Shown: positions 8,957 through 15,934 of the stretch, piece after piece
Layout of the letters: each line of letters opens with the position of its first letter
Position numbering within the stretch: the stretch's first letter is position 1
Origin: Actinacidiphila acidipaludis
GTDB taxonomy: Bacteria > Actinomycetota > Actinomycetes > Streptomycetales > Streptomycetaceae
Direction of reading: 5' to 3'
Assembly: GCF_019890725.1 (NCBI RefSeq)
Contig: NZ_JAINZZ010000067.1
Span: 1 to 39,483, forward strand
DNA length: 39,483 bases
Notes under the pieces: generated by a model
Database searches by the model: none
What the model saw: the letters and a program-made list of their open reading frames with translations, nothing else
Told to the model about the DNA's origin: nothing
Program-made: the position numbers and the translations under genes

Positions 8957-10764
8957 TTGCCGGTCCACTGCCACTGGGCGGGGTGGAAGTCGGCGAGGGA
9001 GTCCTGCGCGAAGCCGCCGAGACCGTTCCTGATCACCGAGATCTGGTAGTCGGGCTCGGGCAGCCACACCACCGGCAGGTCCTTGGCGAGCGCGGCGCTG
9101 TACTGCTGGACGGCGTCGCTGGAGGAGGACGTGGTGGTCTGGTTGATCAGCTTGTCGACGTCCGGGTTGGAGTAACTGCCGAAGTTCGAGCCGCCCTTGG
9201 TCTGGAACAGCGAGTCACCGGTGGGGAAGGCCGGGAAGTACCAGCTGCCCGCGGTGCCGAAGTACGACAGCTGCCAGTTGCAGATGGACTGGCCGCTGGT
9301 GCACTGCGGGGTCTGCGACAGCACGGAGTTGACCGGGGCGGTCTTGATGGAGAACTTGATGCCGCTCTTGCCCAGCGAGGACTGGACGGCGCTCATCATG
9401 TTGTCCGTCACCGTCGAGCCGGACTGCGAGAGCACCTGCATCTCGAACTTGGTGCCCTTGGCCACGCCTGCGCCGCACTGCGCGGCCCCCGTACCGGGCT
9501 GTGTGCAGACCATGGTGCCGCCCTGGTCCGTCCAGCCGTGACCGGTCAGCAGCGCCCGGGCGTTGGTGGTGGAGAACGGGTAGGGGTTGTCCTTCTGCGC
9601 CTTCGAAGCGAAGTCGGAGGCCTGGGCGGTCGGGATCGGGCCGTAGCCGGGCACCGCGGTGCCGTTGTAGATCACCTTCACCAGGCTGTCCTGGTCGATC
9701 GACTCCTGCACGGCCTGACGGGCGTAGAGCTGCTTGAACACCGCGCCCATGGACGGGTTGTTGAAGTTGTAGGGCATGTAGGTGATCGCCCAGCCGGTCC
9801 ACGGCTTGACGGTGTAGCCCTGCCCGGTGAACGACGACTTCTGGTCCAGGTCGGTGGAGTTGATGTAGCCGTAGTCGACCTGGCCGGAGCGCAGCGCGTT
9901 CTCCTCGGCGTCGGTCGTGGTGAACGGCAGCAGGTTCACCGTCTTGATGTGCGCCTTCTCACCGCCGTCGTAGGAGGCGTTGGCGGAGAGCACGACCTTG
10001 CCCGCGGTGGAGAAGGACTTGACGGTGTAGGGGCCGCTGACGGTCTTCCACAGCGGGTCGGAGGCGTACTGGGCGATGCTCTTGGCAGCCGTGTTGAGGT
10101 ACGTCCACACCTTCTGGGCGCCGGCCGGAGTGCTGTCGGTGTCCGCGACGGCGGCCGACGCGCTGTCCTTGTCCCACAGGTGCTGCGGCAGCGGGGTGAT
10201 CAGGCTCAGCTGATTGGCCAGCATCCACTGGGAGTTGTAGGCGCGGTCGAAGGTGATCGTGAAGTGCTGGTCGTCGGTCACCTTGAACGACGTCCAGTTG
10301 TCCGGCGCCTTGCCCTCGCTGTAGCCGGCCCACTGGGCTTTGTTCGCCTTGATCAGGTTGAACCAGAACTGGACGTCCCGCGACGTGATCGGCTTTCCGT
10401 CGCTCCAATGCCGGCTGCCCAGCGTGATGGTCACGCTCTTGCCGTCGGCGGCGAAGTCGGCCGCGCTCGCTATCGACGCCGCCTTGTTCCAGCCCATCGT
10501 TCCGGTCGAACCGTCGTACGCGATCAGTGGTTCCCACATCGATGCCGCGATCGAAACGTTGTTCGTGTTCAGGTGCGCCGGAGTGCCGATCGGCAGGATC
10601 CAGTTCGGCGTGAAGTTGGCCGGCAGCGCGTAGTTGATGGCGTCGTGCGAGGCGGAGGCCGAGTTTCCGGCCCCGTTGCAGCCGGTGAGCAGGGCGCCGA
10701 CCGTCAGAGCGGTGCCGGCGGCAAGGGCCCAGCGGCGGCGTTCCGCCGTGCGGACAGGGAACAT
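8953..10764 (-). CDS. Oligopeptide-binding lipoprotein (SBP family 5) of the ABC importer
   Basis: Substrate receptor anchored outside the membrane, 603 residues. The N-terminus is a lipoprotein signal: RRR, hydrophobic core, lipobox LLTGC with Cys29 as the lipidated residue. The body matches family-5 solute-binding proteins: WEPLIAYD, a segment near SDGKPITSRDVQFWF, and GQVDYGYI. GAGGAG lies just before the ATG at 10764. It is the first gene of a leftward operon with two permeases, a fused ATPase and a ROK kinase, divergent from a ROK repressor that probably controls it. Four cysteines in the C-terminal half (in MVCTQ, AAQCGAG, PQCTS, SICNW) may form disulfides around the ligand site. The ligand cannot be read from sequence. 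Confidence 0.92.
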   Translation of the reverse strand: MFPVRTAERRRWALAAGTALTVGALLTGCNGAGNSASASHDAINYALPANFTPNWILPIGTPAHLNTNNVSIAASMWEPLIAYDGSTGTMGWNKAASIASAADFAADGKSVTITLGSRHWSDGKPITSRDVQFWFNLIKANKAQWAGYSEGKAPDNWTSFKVTDDQHFTITFDRAYNSQWMLANQLSLITPLPQHLWDKDSASAAVADTDSTPAGAQKVWTYLNTAAKSIAQYASDPLWKTVSGPYTVKSFSTAGKVVLSANASYDGGEKAHIKTVNLLPFTTTDAEENALRSGQVDYGYINSTDLDQKSSFTGQGYTVKPWTGWAITYMPYNFNNPSMGAVFKQLYARQAVQESIDQDSLVKVIYNGTAVPGYGPIPTAQASDFASKAQKDNPYPFSTTNARALLTGHGWTDQGGTMVCTQPGTGAAQCGAGVAKGTKFEMQVLSQSGSTVTDNMMSAVQSSLGKSGIKFSIKTAPVNSVLSQTPQCTSGQSICNWQLSYFGTAGSWYFPAFPTGDSLFQTKGGSNFGSYSNPDVDKLINQTTTSSSSDAVQQYSAALAKDLPVVWLPEPDYQISVIRNGLGGFAQDSLADFHPAQWQWTGK

Positions 10765-11073
10765 GGATTCTCCTCGGGATGGACGGCCACGGACGAACGC
10801 TGGGACCCGGTGAACACAGGGGGGCGCCGCGGTGCGTGCCGACAGTCAAAGGTCTCCGGGTCGGAAAAAACAAACCTTCGGCGATAACAACTATGTTTCT
10901 GCGAAAATGCAGAAAGTCCGGGGCCGATCCGAAGCCGCCCTGAAATCACGGCGATTGCCCGGATTTCCGGGCCGCAGGGCAACGGGAATGTGGCGCGCGC
11001 CACTTCCTCATTCCGCATTGCCCGGCGTAGTGTCATCGCCGTCCACCCCGTTCTTTCGGAAGTAAGTCCGCCC
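10765..11073. other. Divergent promoter region between importer operon and ROK repressor operon
   Basis: About 309 bases without a gene. It is the only noticeably AT-rich patch nearby (A-run near 10865-10873). It holds the inverted repeat listed separately at 10896-10915, a perfect 14-bp palindrome GTGGCGCGCGCCAC at 10990-11003, and two copies of ATTGCCCGG (near 10955 and 11025). Promoters for both directions must lie here; I could not assign -10/-35 pairs with confidence. Confidence 0.6.
10896..10915. promoter_or_regulatory. Candidate ROK-repressor operator
   Basis: Perfect inverted repeat TTTCTGC-GAAAAT-GCAGAAA: 7-bp arms, 6-bp AT-rich spacer. It lies in the divergent intergenic region between the importer operon and the ROK regulator. 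ROK repressors usually bind AT-rich palindromes near their own and neighbouring promoters, so this is the best operator candidate in the region. Assignment to this regulator is inference. Confidence 0.5.
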
Positions 11074-12330
11074 ATGCCCGACGTAAGTTCCGCGCAGCGG
11101 AACAGCGCCAAAGGCCCGGCGTCACTCGCCGAGCGCGTGCTGGCACTCATCGCCTCCGGGCAGGGGACCACACGCACCGAACTCGCCGAAATGCTGGGCG
11201 CCTCGCCCTCGACGATCTCCCTCACGGTCGGCCAGCTGGTCGAGCGCGGGCTGGTCACCGAACAGGGCACCCAGGCCTCGACCGGCGGCCGCCCGCGCAA
11301 GGTGCTGCGGATCGGCGCGCGCAACGAGTTCGCCGTCGCCGCCGACCTCGGCAGCAAGCACGCCCGGATCGGCGTCGTGCTGCCGGGCGGCGAGCTGACC
11401 GACGTCACCACCGTGCCGCTGGTCATCGCCGAGGGCCCGGAAGCCGCACTGCCGCGCCTGGCCCAGGCGCTGGAGGACGTCGCCGAACGCCACGGCCGGG
11501 ACCTGCTGCGGGCCGTCGGCTGCTCGCTGCCGGGCCCGGTGGACGTGCAGGCCGGCGCGGTCACCCTGCCGTCCCGGATGCCGGGCTGGCATCGGTTCCC
11601 GGTCGCCGCCTGGCTGCGCGAGCGGTTCGGCGTGCCGGCCGCCGTCGACAACGACGCGAACTGCATGGCCGTCGGCGAGCACGCCGTGCAGCCCGCGGAG
11701 CGCCGCCAGTCGATCATGGTCAAGATGGGGTCCGCGATCGGCACCGGCATCATCGCCGACGGCAAGCTCTACCGCGGCGCCACCGGCGCGGCCGGCGACA
11801 TCACCCACGTCAGGATCGCCGCCGCCGGCGACACCCCCTGCTCGTGCGGGAACACCGGCTGCCTGGAGACCGTCGCCTCCGGCGCCTCGCTGGTCCGCAA
11901 CCTGCGCGACGGCGGTGTACCGGTCACGGAACTGGCCGACGTGGTGCGCCTGGTCTCCGACGGCGACCCGCTGTCCACCCGTGCCGTCCGGCAGGCCGGC
12001 AGCCACCTCGGGACGGTGCTGGCGGCGAACATCAACTTCTTCAACCCCGACGCCGTCTACCTCGGCGGCATGCTCTCCACGCTCGAACCCTTCGTCGCCG
12101 CGGTCCGCAGCCAGCTCTACGAGAGCTGCCACCCGCTGGTCACCGAGCACCTGTCCATCGAGCGGGCCAGCCTCGGCGCCGACGCCGGGCTCTTCGGGGC
12201 CGGGCTGTTCGCGCTCCAGCGGGCCATGGCGCGGGCCCTGCACGACGCGGCCGATCCCGCGGCGGCCGCCCTGCCGCTGCCCGTCGCCGCGTCGGCCGCC
12301 CGGCGCGGCGCGGCCCCCGGCGGCGCCTGA
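11074..12330 (+). CDS. ROK-family transcriptional repressor
   Basis: Sugar-responsive DNA-binding regulator, 418 residues. A winged helix-turn-helix (about 16-80; TRTELAEMLGASPSTIS) is followed by a ROK sugar-binding domain. That domain has DLGSKHARIG, the catalytic-type VDNDAN, a GDITH variant of the usual GEIGH, and the complete zinc motif CSCGNTGCLE. The ATG at 11074 is preferred, with GGAAG upstream; an in-frame GTG at 10990 would put the coding region over a palindrome and has no clear ribosome site. It is divergent from the importer operon and probably co-transcribed with the M81 peptidase and CutC genes downstream (59-base gap). The likely effector is a sugar or sugar phosphate, perhaps the product of the ROK kinase at the end of the divergent operon. 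Confidence 0.9.
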   Translation: MPDVSSAQRNSAKGPASLAERVLALIASGQGTTRTELAEMLGASPSTISLTVGQLVERGLVTEQGTQASTGGRPRKVLRIGARNEFAVAADLGSKHARIGVVLPGGELTDVTTVPLVIAEGPEAALPRLAQALEDVAERHGRDLLRAVGCSLPGPVDVQAGAVTLPSRMPGWHRFPVAAWLRERFGVPAAVDNDANCMAVGEHAVQPAERRQSIMVKMGSAIGTGIIADGKLYRGATGAAGDITHVRIAAAGDTPCSCGNTGCLETVASGASLVRNLRDGGVPVTELADVVRLVSDGDPLSTRAVRQAGSHLGTVLAANINFFNPDAVYLGGMLSTLEPFVAAVRSQLYESCHPLVTEHLSIERASLGADAGLFGAGLFALQRAMARALHDAADPAAAALPLPVAASAARRGAAPGGA

Positions 12331-12389
12331 CCCTTCCGCGGGACCCCGTGCCCGCCACCACCCGACCCCCTGCTGCTGTTGGAGGAGCC

Positions 12390-13913
12390 ATGTCGCAACC
12401 CCGCACGCCCGTCGCCCGCCCGGTGATCGCCATCGCCGGCCTCGGTATCGAGTCGTCGACGTTCTCGCCCGCCCGCACCCAGGCACCGGCCTTCCACCCC
12501 TCGCGCGGCGACGAGGTGCCGGCCCGCTACCCGTTCCTCGACAAGGGGGAGCCGCTGCGCGAGGCCGCGGAGTGGCACGGCGCGCTCGTCGGCAAGTCGC
12601 TGCCGGGCGGCACCGTCACCGCCGAGGCGTTCGCCGCGCTCTCCGACGAGCTCATCGACCGGCTCGCGGCCCTGCCGCGCCTGGACGGCCTCTGGTACGA
12701 CATCCACGGCGCCATGACCGTCGAGGGACTGGACGACGCGGAGGCCGTCCTGCTGCGGCGGATCCGCGAGACCGTCGGCCCCGACGTGATCGTCTCGACC
12801 TCCATGGACCTGCACGGCAACGTCTCCCGCGAACTGGTCCACGGCAGCGACCTCATCACCTGCTACCGGATGGCGCCGCACGAGGACCACATGGAGACCA
12901 AGGAGCGGGCCGTCCGCAACCTGGTGGACCTCCTGGTCTCCGGCGGACCCCGCCCCGTCAAGGCGTGGGTGCCGGTGCCCGTGCTGCTGGCCGGCGAGCA
13001 GACCTCCACCCGGATCGAGCCGGCCAAGAGCGTCTACGCCGCCGTCGAAGAGGTCGAGGCCCTGGACGGCGTGACCGACGCCGCGATCTGGGTCGGCTAC
13101 GCCTGGGCCGACGAGCCCCGCAACCGCGCGGCCGTCGTCGTCACCGGCAGCGACGCCGAGGCCGTCGCCCAGGGCGCGGAGCGGCTGGCCCGCGGATTCT
13201 GGGACGCGCGGCGGGACTTCGTGTTCGTCGCCCCCACCGGCACGCTCGCCGAGTGCCTCGACGAGGCGCTGGCGTCCCAGGCGCGGCCCTACTTCGTCAG
13301 CGACACCGGCGACAACCCGACCGCCGGCGGCGCCGGCGACGTCACCTGGGGCCTCACTCAGGTGCTGGCCCGCCCGGAGTTCCGCGGGGACGGCGGCCCG
13401 ACGGTCATCTACGCCTCCGTCCCCGGCCCCTCCGCGGTGCGCACCGCGGCCGAGGCCGGCGTCGGCGCGACCGTCACCGTCACCGCGGGGGCCGAGGTCG
13501 ACGACCGCCACGCCGGCCCGCTGACGATGACCGGCGTCGTCCACGCCGTCCGCCACGGGGACCGGGACGCCGAGACCGAGGTCGTGCTGCGCGTCGGCAG
13601 CGTCCACGTCATCCTCACCGCGCTGCGCAAGCCCTACCACCACGAGCACGACTTCACCGACCTCGACCTCGACCCGCGCGGCGCGGACATCGTCATCGTC
13701 AAGATCGGCTACCTCGAGCCCGAGCTCTACGACATGGCGGCGGACTGGAAGATGGCGCTCACGCCCGGCGGCGTCGACCAGAACCTGGTGCGCCTCGGCC
13801 ACCACCGCATCCGCCGCCCCATGTTCCCCTTCGACGCGGAGATGCCCGACCCCGACCTCACGGCGCGGCTCATCGCGTCCTCCGACGAGGCGCTGACGGG
13901 GGCGGACGAGTGA
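12390..13913 (+). CDS. M81-family (MlrC-type) metallopeptidase
   Basis: Zinc metallopeptidase related to microcystinase C, which cleaves linearised microcystin in degrading bacteria; 507 residues, normal length. Family motifs are clear: GIESSTFSP (18-26, E21), HGAM (His106), MDLHGN with Asp140 and His142, and MAPHEDHMET with His164. The DxH and the His 22 residues later keep the spacing of the metal site in MlrC proteins. SDTGDNPTAGGAGD further on matches the family's DNPGGG segment. No signal peptide is seen, so it acts in the cytoplasm. The strong GGAGGA lies just before the ATG at 12390. It overlaps cutC by GTGA and probably follows the ROK regulator in one transcript. It likely processes what the divergent peptide importer brings in; the true substrate is unknown. 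Confidence 0.88.
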   Translation: MSQPRTPVARPVIAIAGLGIESSTFSPARTQAPAFHPSRGDEVPARYPFLDKGEPLREAAEWHGALVGKSLPGGTVTAEAFAALSDELIDRLAALPRLDGLWYDIHGAMTVEGLDDAEAVLLRRIRETVGPDVIVSTSMDLHGNVSRELVHGSDLITCYRMAPHEDHMETKERAVRNLVDLLVSGGPRPVKAWVPVPVLLAGEQTSTRIEPAKSVYAAVEEVEALDGVTDAAIWVGYAWADEPRNRAAVVVTGSDAEAVAQGAERLARGFWDARRDFVFVAPTGTLAECLDEALASQARPYFVSDTGDNPTAGGAGDVTWGLTQVLARPEFRGDGGPTVIYASVPGPSAVRTAAEAGVGATVTVTAGAEVDDRHAGPLTMTGVVHAVRHGDRDAETEVVLRVGSVHVILTALRKPYHHEHDFTDLDLDPRGADIVIVKIGYLEPELYDMAADWKMALTPGGVDQNLVRLGHHRIRRPMFPFDAEMPDPDLTARLIASSDEALTGADE

Positions 13914-14746
13914 CCGGCGCCGCGCGCGGCGAAGGCACGGGGGAGGGGCCCGTCGCCGCGTCGGCTGAACCGTCCCCGCCCCGTGGCCGGCTCGGGCTGG
14001 AGATCGCGGTGACCGGGGCCGCGGGCGCCCGGGTGGCCAGGGACGGCGGCGCCGACCGGGTCGAACTGTGCTCGGCGCTCGAACTGGGCGGCGTGACACC
14101 GTCGGAGTCGGCGGTGGCCGCGACGGTCGCCGCCGGGCTGCCCGTTCAGGTGCTGATCCGCTGCCGCCCGGGCGACTTCGTCCACGACGACGAGGAGGTC
14201 GCCCTGATGGCCGCCGAGGTGCGGGCCGCGGTCGCGGCCGGCGCGGCCGGCGTCGTGGTCGGCGTGCTCGACGCGGACGGCGCGCTGCACGCCGAGGCGA
14301 TGCGGCGGCTGATCGACGCGGCGCGCGTGGCGGGGGCCGGGGCCGGACGAACGGTCGAGGTCACCCTCCACCGGGCGATCGACCAGGCCGCCGACCCCGT
14401 GGCGGCGGCCGTCCTCGCCGCCTCGCTGGGCGTCACCCGCATCCTCACCTCCGGCGGCGCACCCAGCGCCCCGGCGGGCGCGGCCACGCTGCGGGCGATC
14501 GTGAACGCGGTGCCCGGCGTCGAGATCATGGCCGGGGGCGGCGTCCGCCCCGAGGACGTCGCGGCACTGGCCGCGACCGGAGTAGCCGCCGTCCACCTCT
14601 CGGCCAAGCAGCACGCCGCCGCGCGGCACGCGGGCACCTGGGTCCCCATGGGCTCCGCCGCCACCGGCGCCGACGCGGACCGCCACTTCGTCACATCCCC
14701 CGAGGTCGTCGCCGCCGCCCGCCGCGCCGTCGACACCCTCACGTGA
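13910..14746 (+). CDS. cutC: CutC-family TIM-barrel protein
   Basis: Member of the CutC family, 278 residues. Seen motifs: DRVELCSALELGGVTPS, TLHRAID, RILTSGG and IMAGGGVR, all in family order. The domain starts near residue 28; the first ~27 residues are a low-complexity extension that may be an annotation artefact of the GTG start. That start overlaps the M81 stop as GTGA, which supports it. The family is named for copper tolerance in E. coli, but a direct copper role has been doubted, and here nothing nearby concerns copper. Its place behind a peptidase and a sugar-sensing repressor suggests a catabolic role. The 3' end overlaps the convergent DUF1707 gene by 8 bases. Confidence 0.88.
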   Translation: MTGAARGEGTGEGPVAASAEPSPPRGRLGLEIAVTGAAGARVARDGGADRVELCSALELGGVTPSESAVAATVAAGLPVQVLIRCRPGDFVHDDEEVALMAAEVRAAVAAGAAGVVVGVLDADGALHAEAMRRLIDAARVAGAGAGRTVEVTLHRAIDQAADPVAAAVLAASLGVTRILTSGGAPSAPAGAATLRAIVNAVPGVEIMAGGGVRPEDVAALAATGVAAVHLSAKQHAAARHAGTWVPMGSAATGADADRHFVTSPEVVAAARRAVDTLT

Positions 14747-15095
14747 CCGGCCGGCCCCCGCGACGTCGTGCCGCCTGCCGGCGGGCGGCTCTCCGGCAGA
14801 TCAGCCAGTAGACGCCCGCGGCGGGCGGTGCCGTGCAGAGAAGGACGACGAGCAGGCGGGTGTCCATCGTGACCGCGGGCCGATCGTTGCGATCGCGGCC
14901 GGGCAGGTCCGCCAGCGGTGCGTCCAGTTCGGTGCGGGTGCGAGCCGCCCACACCGCGCCGGCTCGCTCCGCCAGCTCGCCGTCGGTCAGCCGGCCGAGT
15001 GCGTAGTGGTCGGCCAGCAACCCGGCCGCCCGCTCGCGTTCGCGGTCCGAGACACGGAGCTCGCCACCTCCGGCCGGACGCTCGCGGCCGGTCAT
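14739..15095 (-). CDS. DUF1707 (SHOCT-like) small membrane protein
   Basis: 118 residues. The N-terminal half is a DUF1707 domain: LRVSDRERERAAGLL, GRLTDGELAERAG, AARTRTELDAPLADLP. A single hydrophobic stretch follows (about 79-98), then a basic tail. Such proteins are common in actinomycetes, with no defined biochemical role. The ATG at 15095 overlaps the stop of the upstream ArsR-like gene as ATGA, so the two are co-expressed. The stop lies 8 bases inside the end of convergent cutC. Confidence 0.8.
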   Translation of the reverse strand: MTGRERPAGGGELRVSDRERERAAGLLADHYALGRLTDGELAERAGAVWAARTRTELDAPLADLPGRDRNDRPAVTMDTRLLVVLLCTAPPAAGVYWLICRRAARRQAARRRGGRPVT

Positions 15096-15712
15096 GCCGA
15101 GCCCGCGTCCGGTTCGGCGGCCTCGGACGCGACGGGTGTACCGGACCCGGGGGGCGGGCGGTCCTGCAGGTCCACCAGCGCCACCACGACGCGCGTCCAT
15201 GTGCCGGGCTCCCCGCCGGACTGCTCGGCGGCGCACCGCTCGGCCAACTGCCCCACATACCGCTGTAGTTCGTCCAGGGCCTCGTCCGTCAGCCGCAGTG
15301 CGCCGCGGTGCAGCGCCACCTCCCGCCGCGCACCCGTCTCCCGGCTGCGGTAGGCCGCGTCGATGTCCGCCCGGGTGGCCTCCAGCATGGCGCCGAGGAA
15401 CCGGGCCATTTCCCGGGGACTCGCCGGCTCGTCCGGCGGAGGCTCGGCGGCGGCGGGGGCGTAGACCCGCTCGACCTTGCCGCGCGGCAGCGGCCGGTGC
15501 CCGGTGACGACGATGAGCCCCGCCTCGGCGAGTTGGTGCAGGTGGTAGTAGAGCCGATCGGCCGGCGTCTCCACCCGTTCGGCGAGTTCGCGCGCGGACT
15601 GCGGCGCCTGCCACAGCGTCTCCAGGAGCCGTACGCGCAGCGGGTCCGCCAGTGCCTTGTGCACGCCCTGCCACCGGCGGCCGCCCGCGTTCTCAGCGCT
15701 CTCCGTGCCCAC
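15092..15712 (-). CDS. ArsR-like winged-helix transcriptional regulator
   Basis: 206-residue DNA-binding protein. The N-terminal winged helix-turn-helix reads KALADPLRVRLLETLW, then SARELAERV, then YYHLHQLAEAGLI, typical of ArsR-like regulators of actinomycetes. The C-terminal part, rich in Ala, Arg and Glu with a long helix (LGAMLEATRADIDAAY), is probably for dimerisation. No metal-binding Cys pair is seen. GTG at 15712 is chosen because an AAGGGGGG ribosome site precedes it and an operator-like palindrome (15740-15761) lies upstream. The longer ATG at 15790 would bury that palindrome in the coding region. It forms an operon with DUF1707 and is probably autoregulated. Confidence 0.8.
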   Translation of the reverse strand: MGTESAENAGGRRWQGVHKALADPLRVRLLETLWQAPQSARELAERVETPADRLYYHLHQLAEAGLIVVTGHRPLPRGKVERVYAPAAAEPPPDEPASPREMARFLGAMLEATRADIDAAYRSRETGARREVALHRGALRLTDEALDELQRYVGQLAERCAAEQSGGEPGTWTRVVVALVDLQDRPPPGSGTPVASEAAEPDAGSA

Positions 15713-15739
15713 GGCCCCCCCTTGGCCATCCGCGCGAGT

Positions 15740-15761
15740 TGGTTGGAAAATTCTACAACCA
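15740..15761 (-). promoter_or_regulatory. Operator-like palindrome over a -10 element
   Basis: 22-bp imperfect palindrome with perfect TGGTTG / CAACCA arms and 9 of 11 base pairs matched overall. Read on the minus strand its centre contains TAGAAT, a good -10 hexamer, 28 bases or more from the GTG of the ArsR-like gene. A repressor bound here would block that promoter, which fits autoregulation. Confidence 0.55.
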
Positions 15762-15825
15762 GCGCGGGACGGAGACCAGTTGTCGCGCAATGCCCCTGCC
15801 GGGTACTCCCGACGCCCAACGGCCG

Positions 15826-15862
15826 CCGCCCGCCTCCGGCACGTGCGGCCGGAGGCGGGCGG
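15826..15862 (-). terminator. Strong hairpin terminator of the metallophosphoesterase gene
   Basis: A perfect 15-bp inverted repeat (CCGCCCGCCTCCGGC and its complement) around a 7-base loop, about 70 bases beyond the stop at 15935. No T-run. It also insulates the ArsR-like promoter from read-through. Confidence 0.75.
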
Positions 15863-15934
15863 AGCCCGGGGGCGGGGGTGGCCCGCGTGGCCCGGGAGGG
15901 CGAGAAGGCGCCCGAGCGAGCCGAGCTGAAGGAC

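Noticed and set aside
10832..11065. Short plus-strand frame (77 codons) in the divergent intergenic region.
   Set aside because: No ribosome site and no recognisable protein character; it runs through the candidate operator.
10990..11073. Upstream GTG start for the ROK repressor.
   Set aside because: It would place a perfect palindrome (10990-11003) inside the gene and lacks a good ribosome site; family proteins start near the ATG at 11074.
11844..12389. In-frame upstream extension of the M81 peptidase.
   Set aside because: It would overlap the ROK repressor in another frame and is Arg/Pro/Gly-rich; the ATG at 12390 has a strong GGAGGA site and begins with family sequence.
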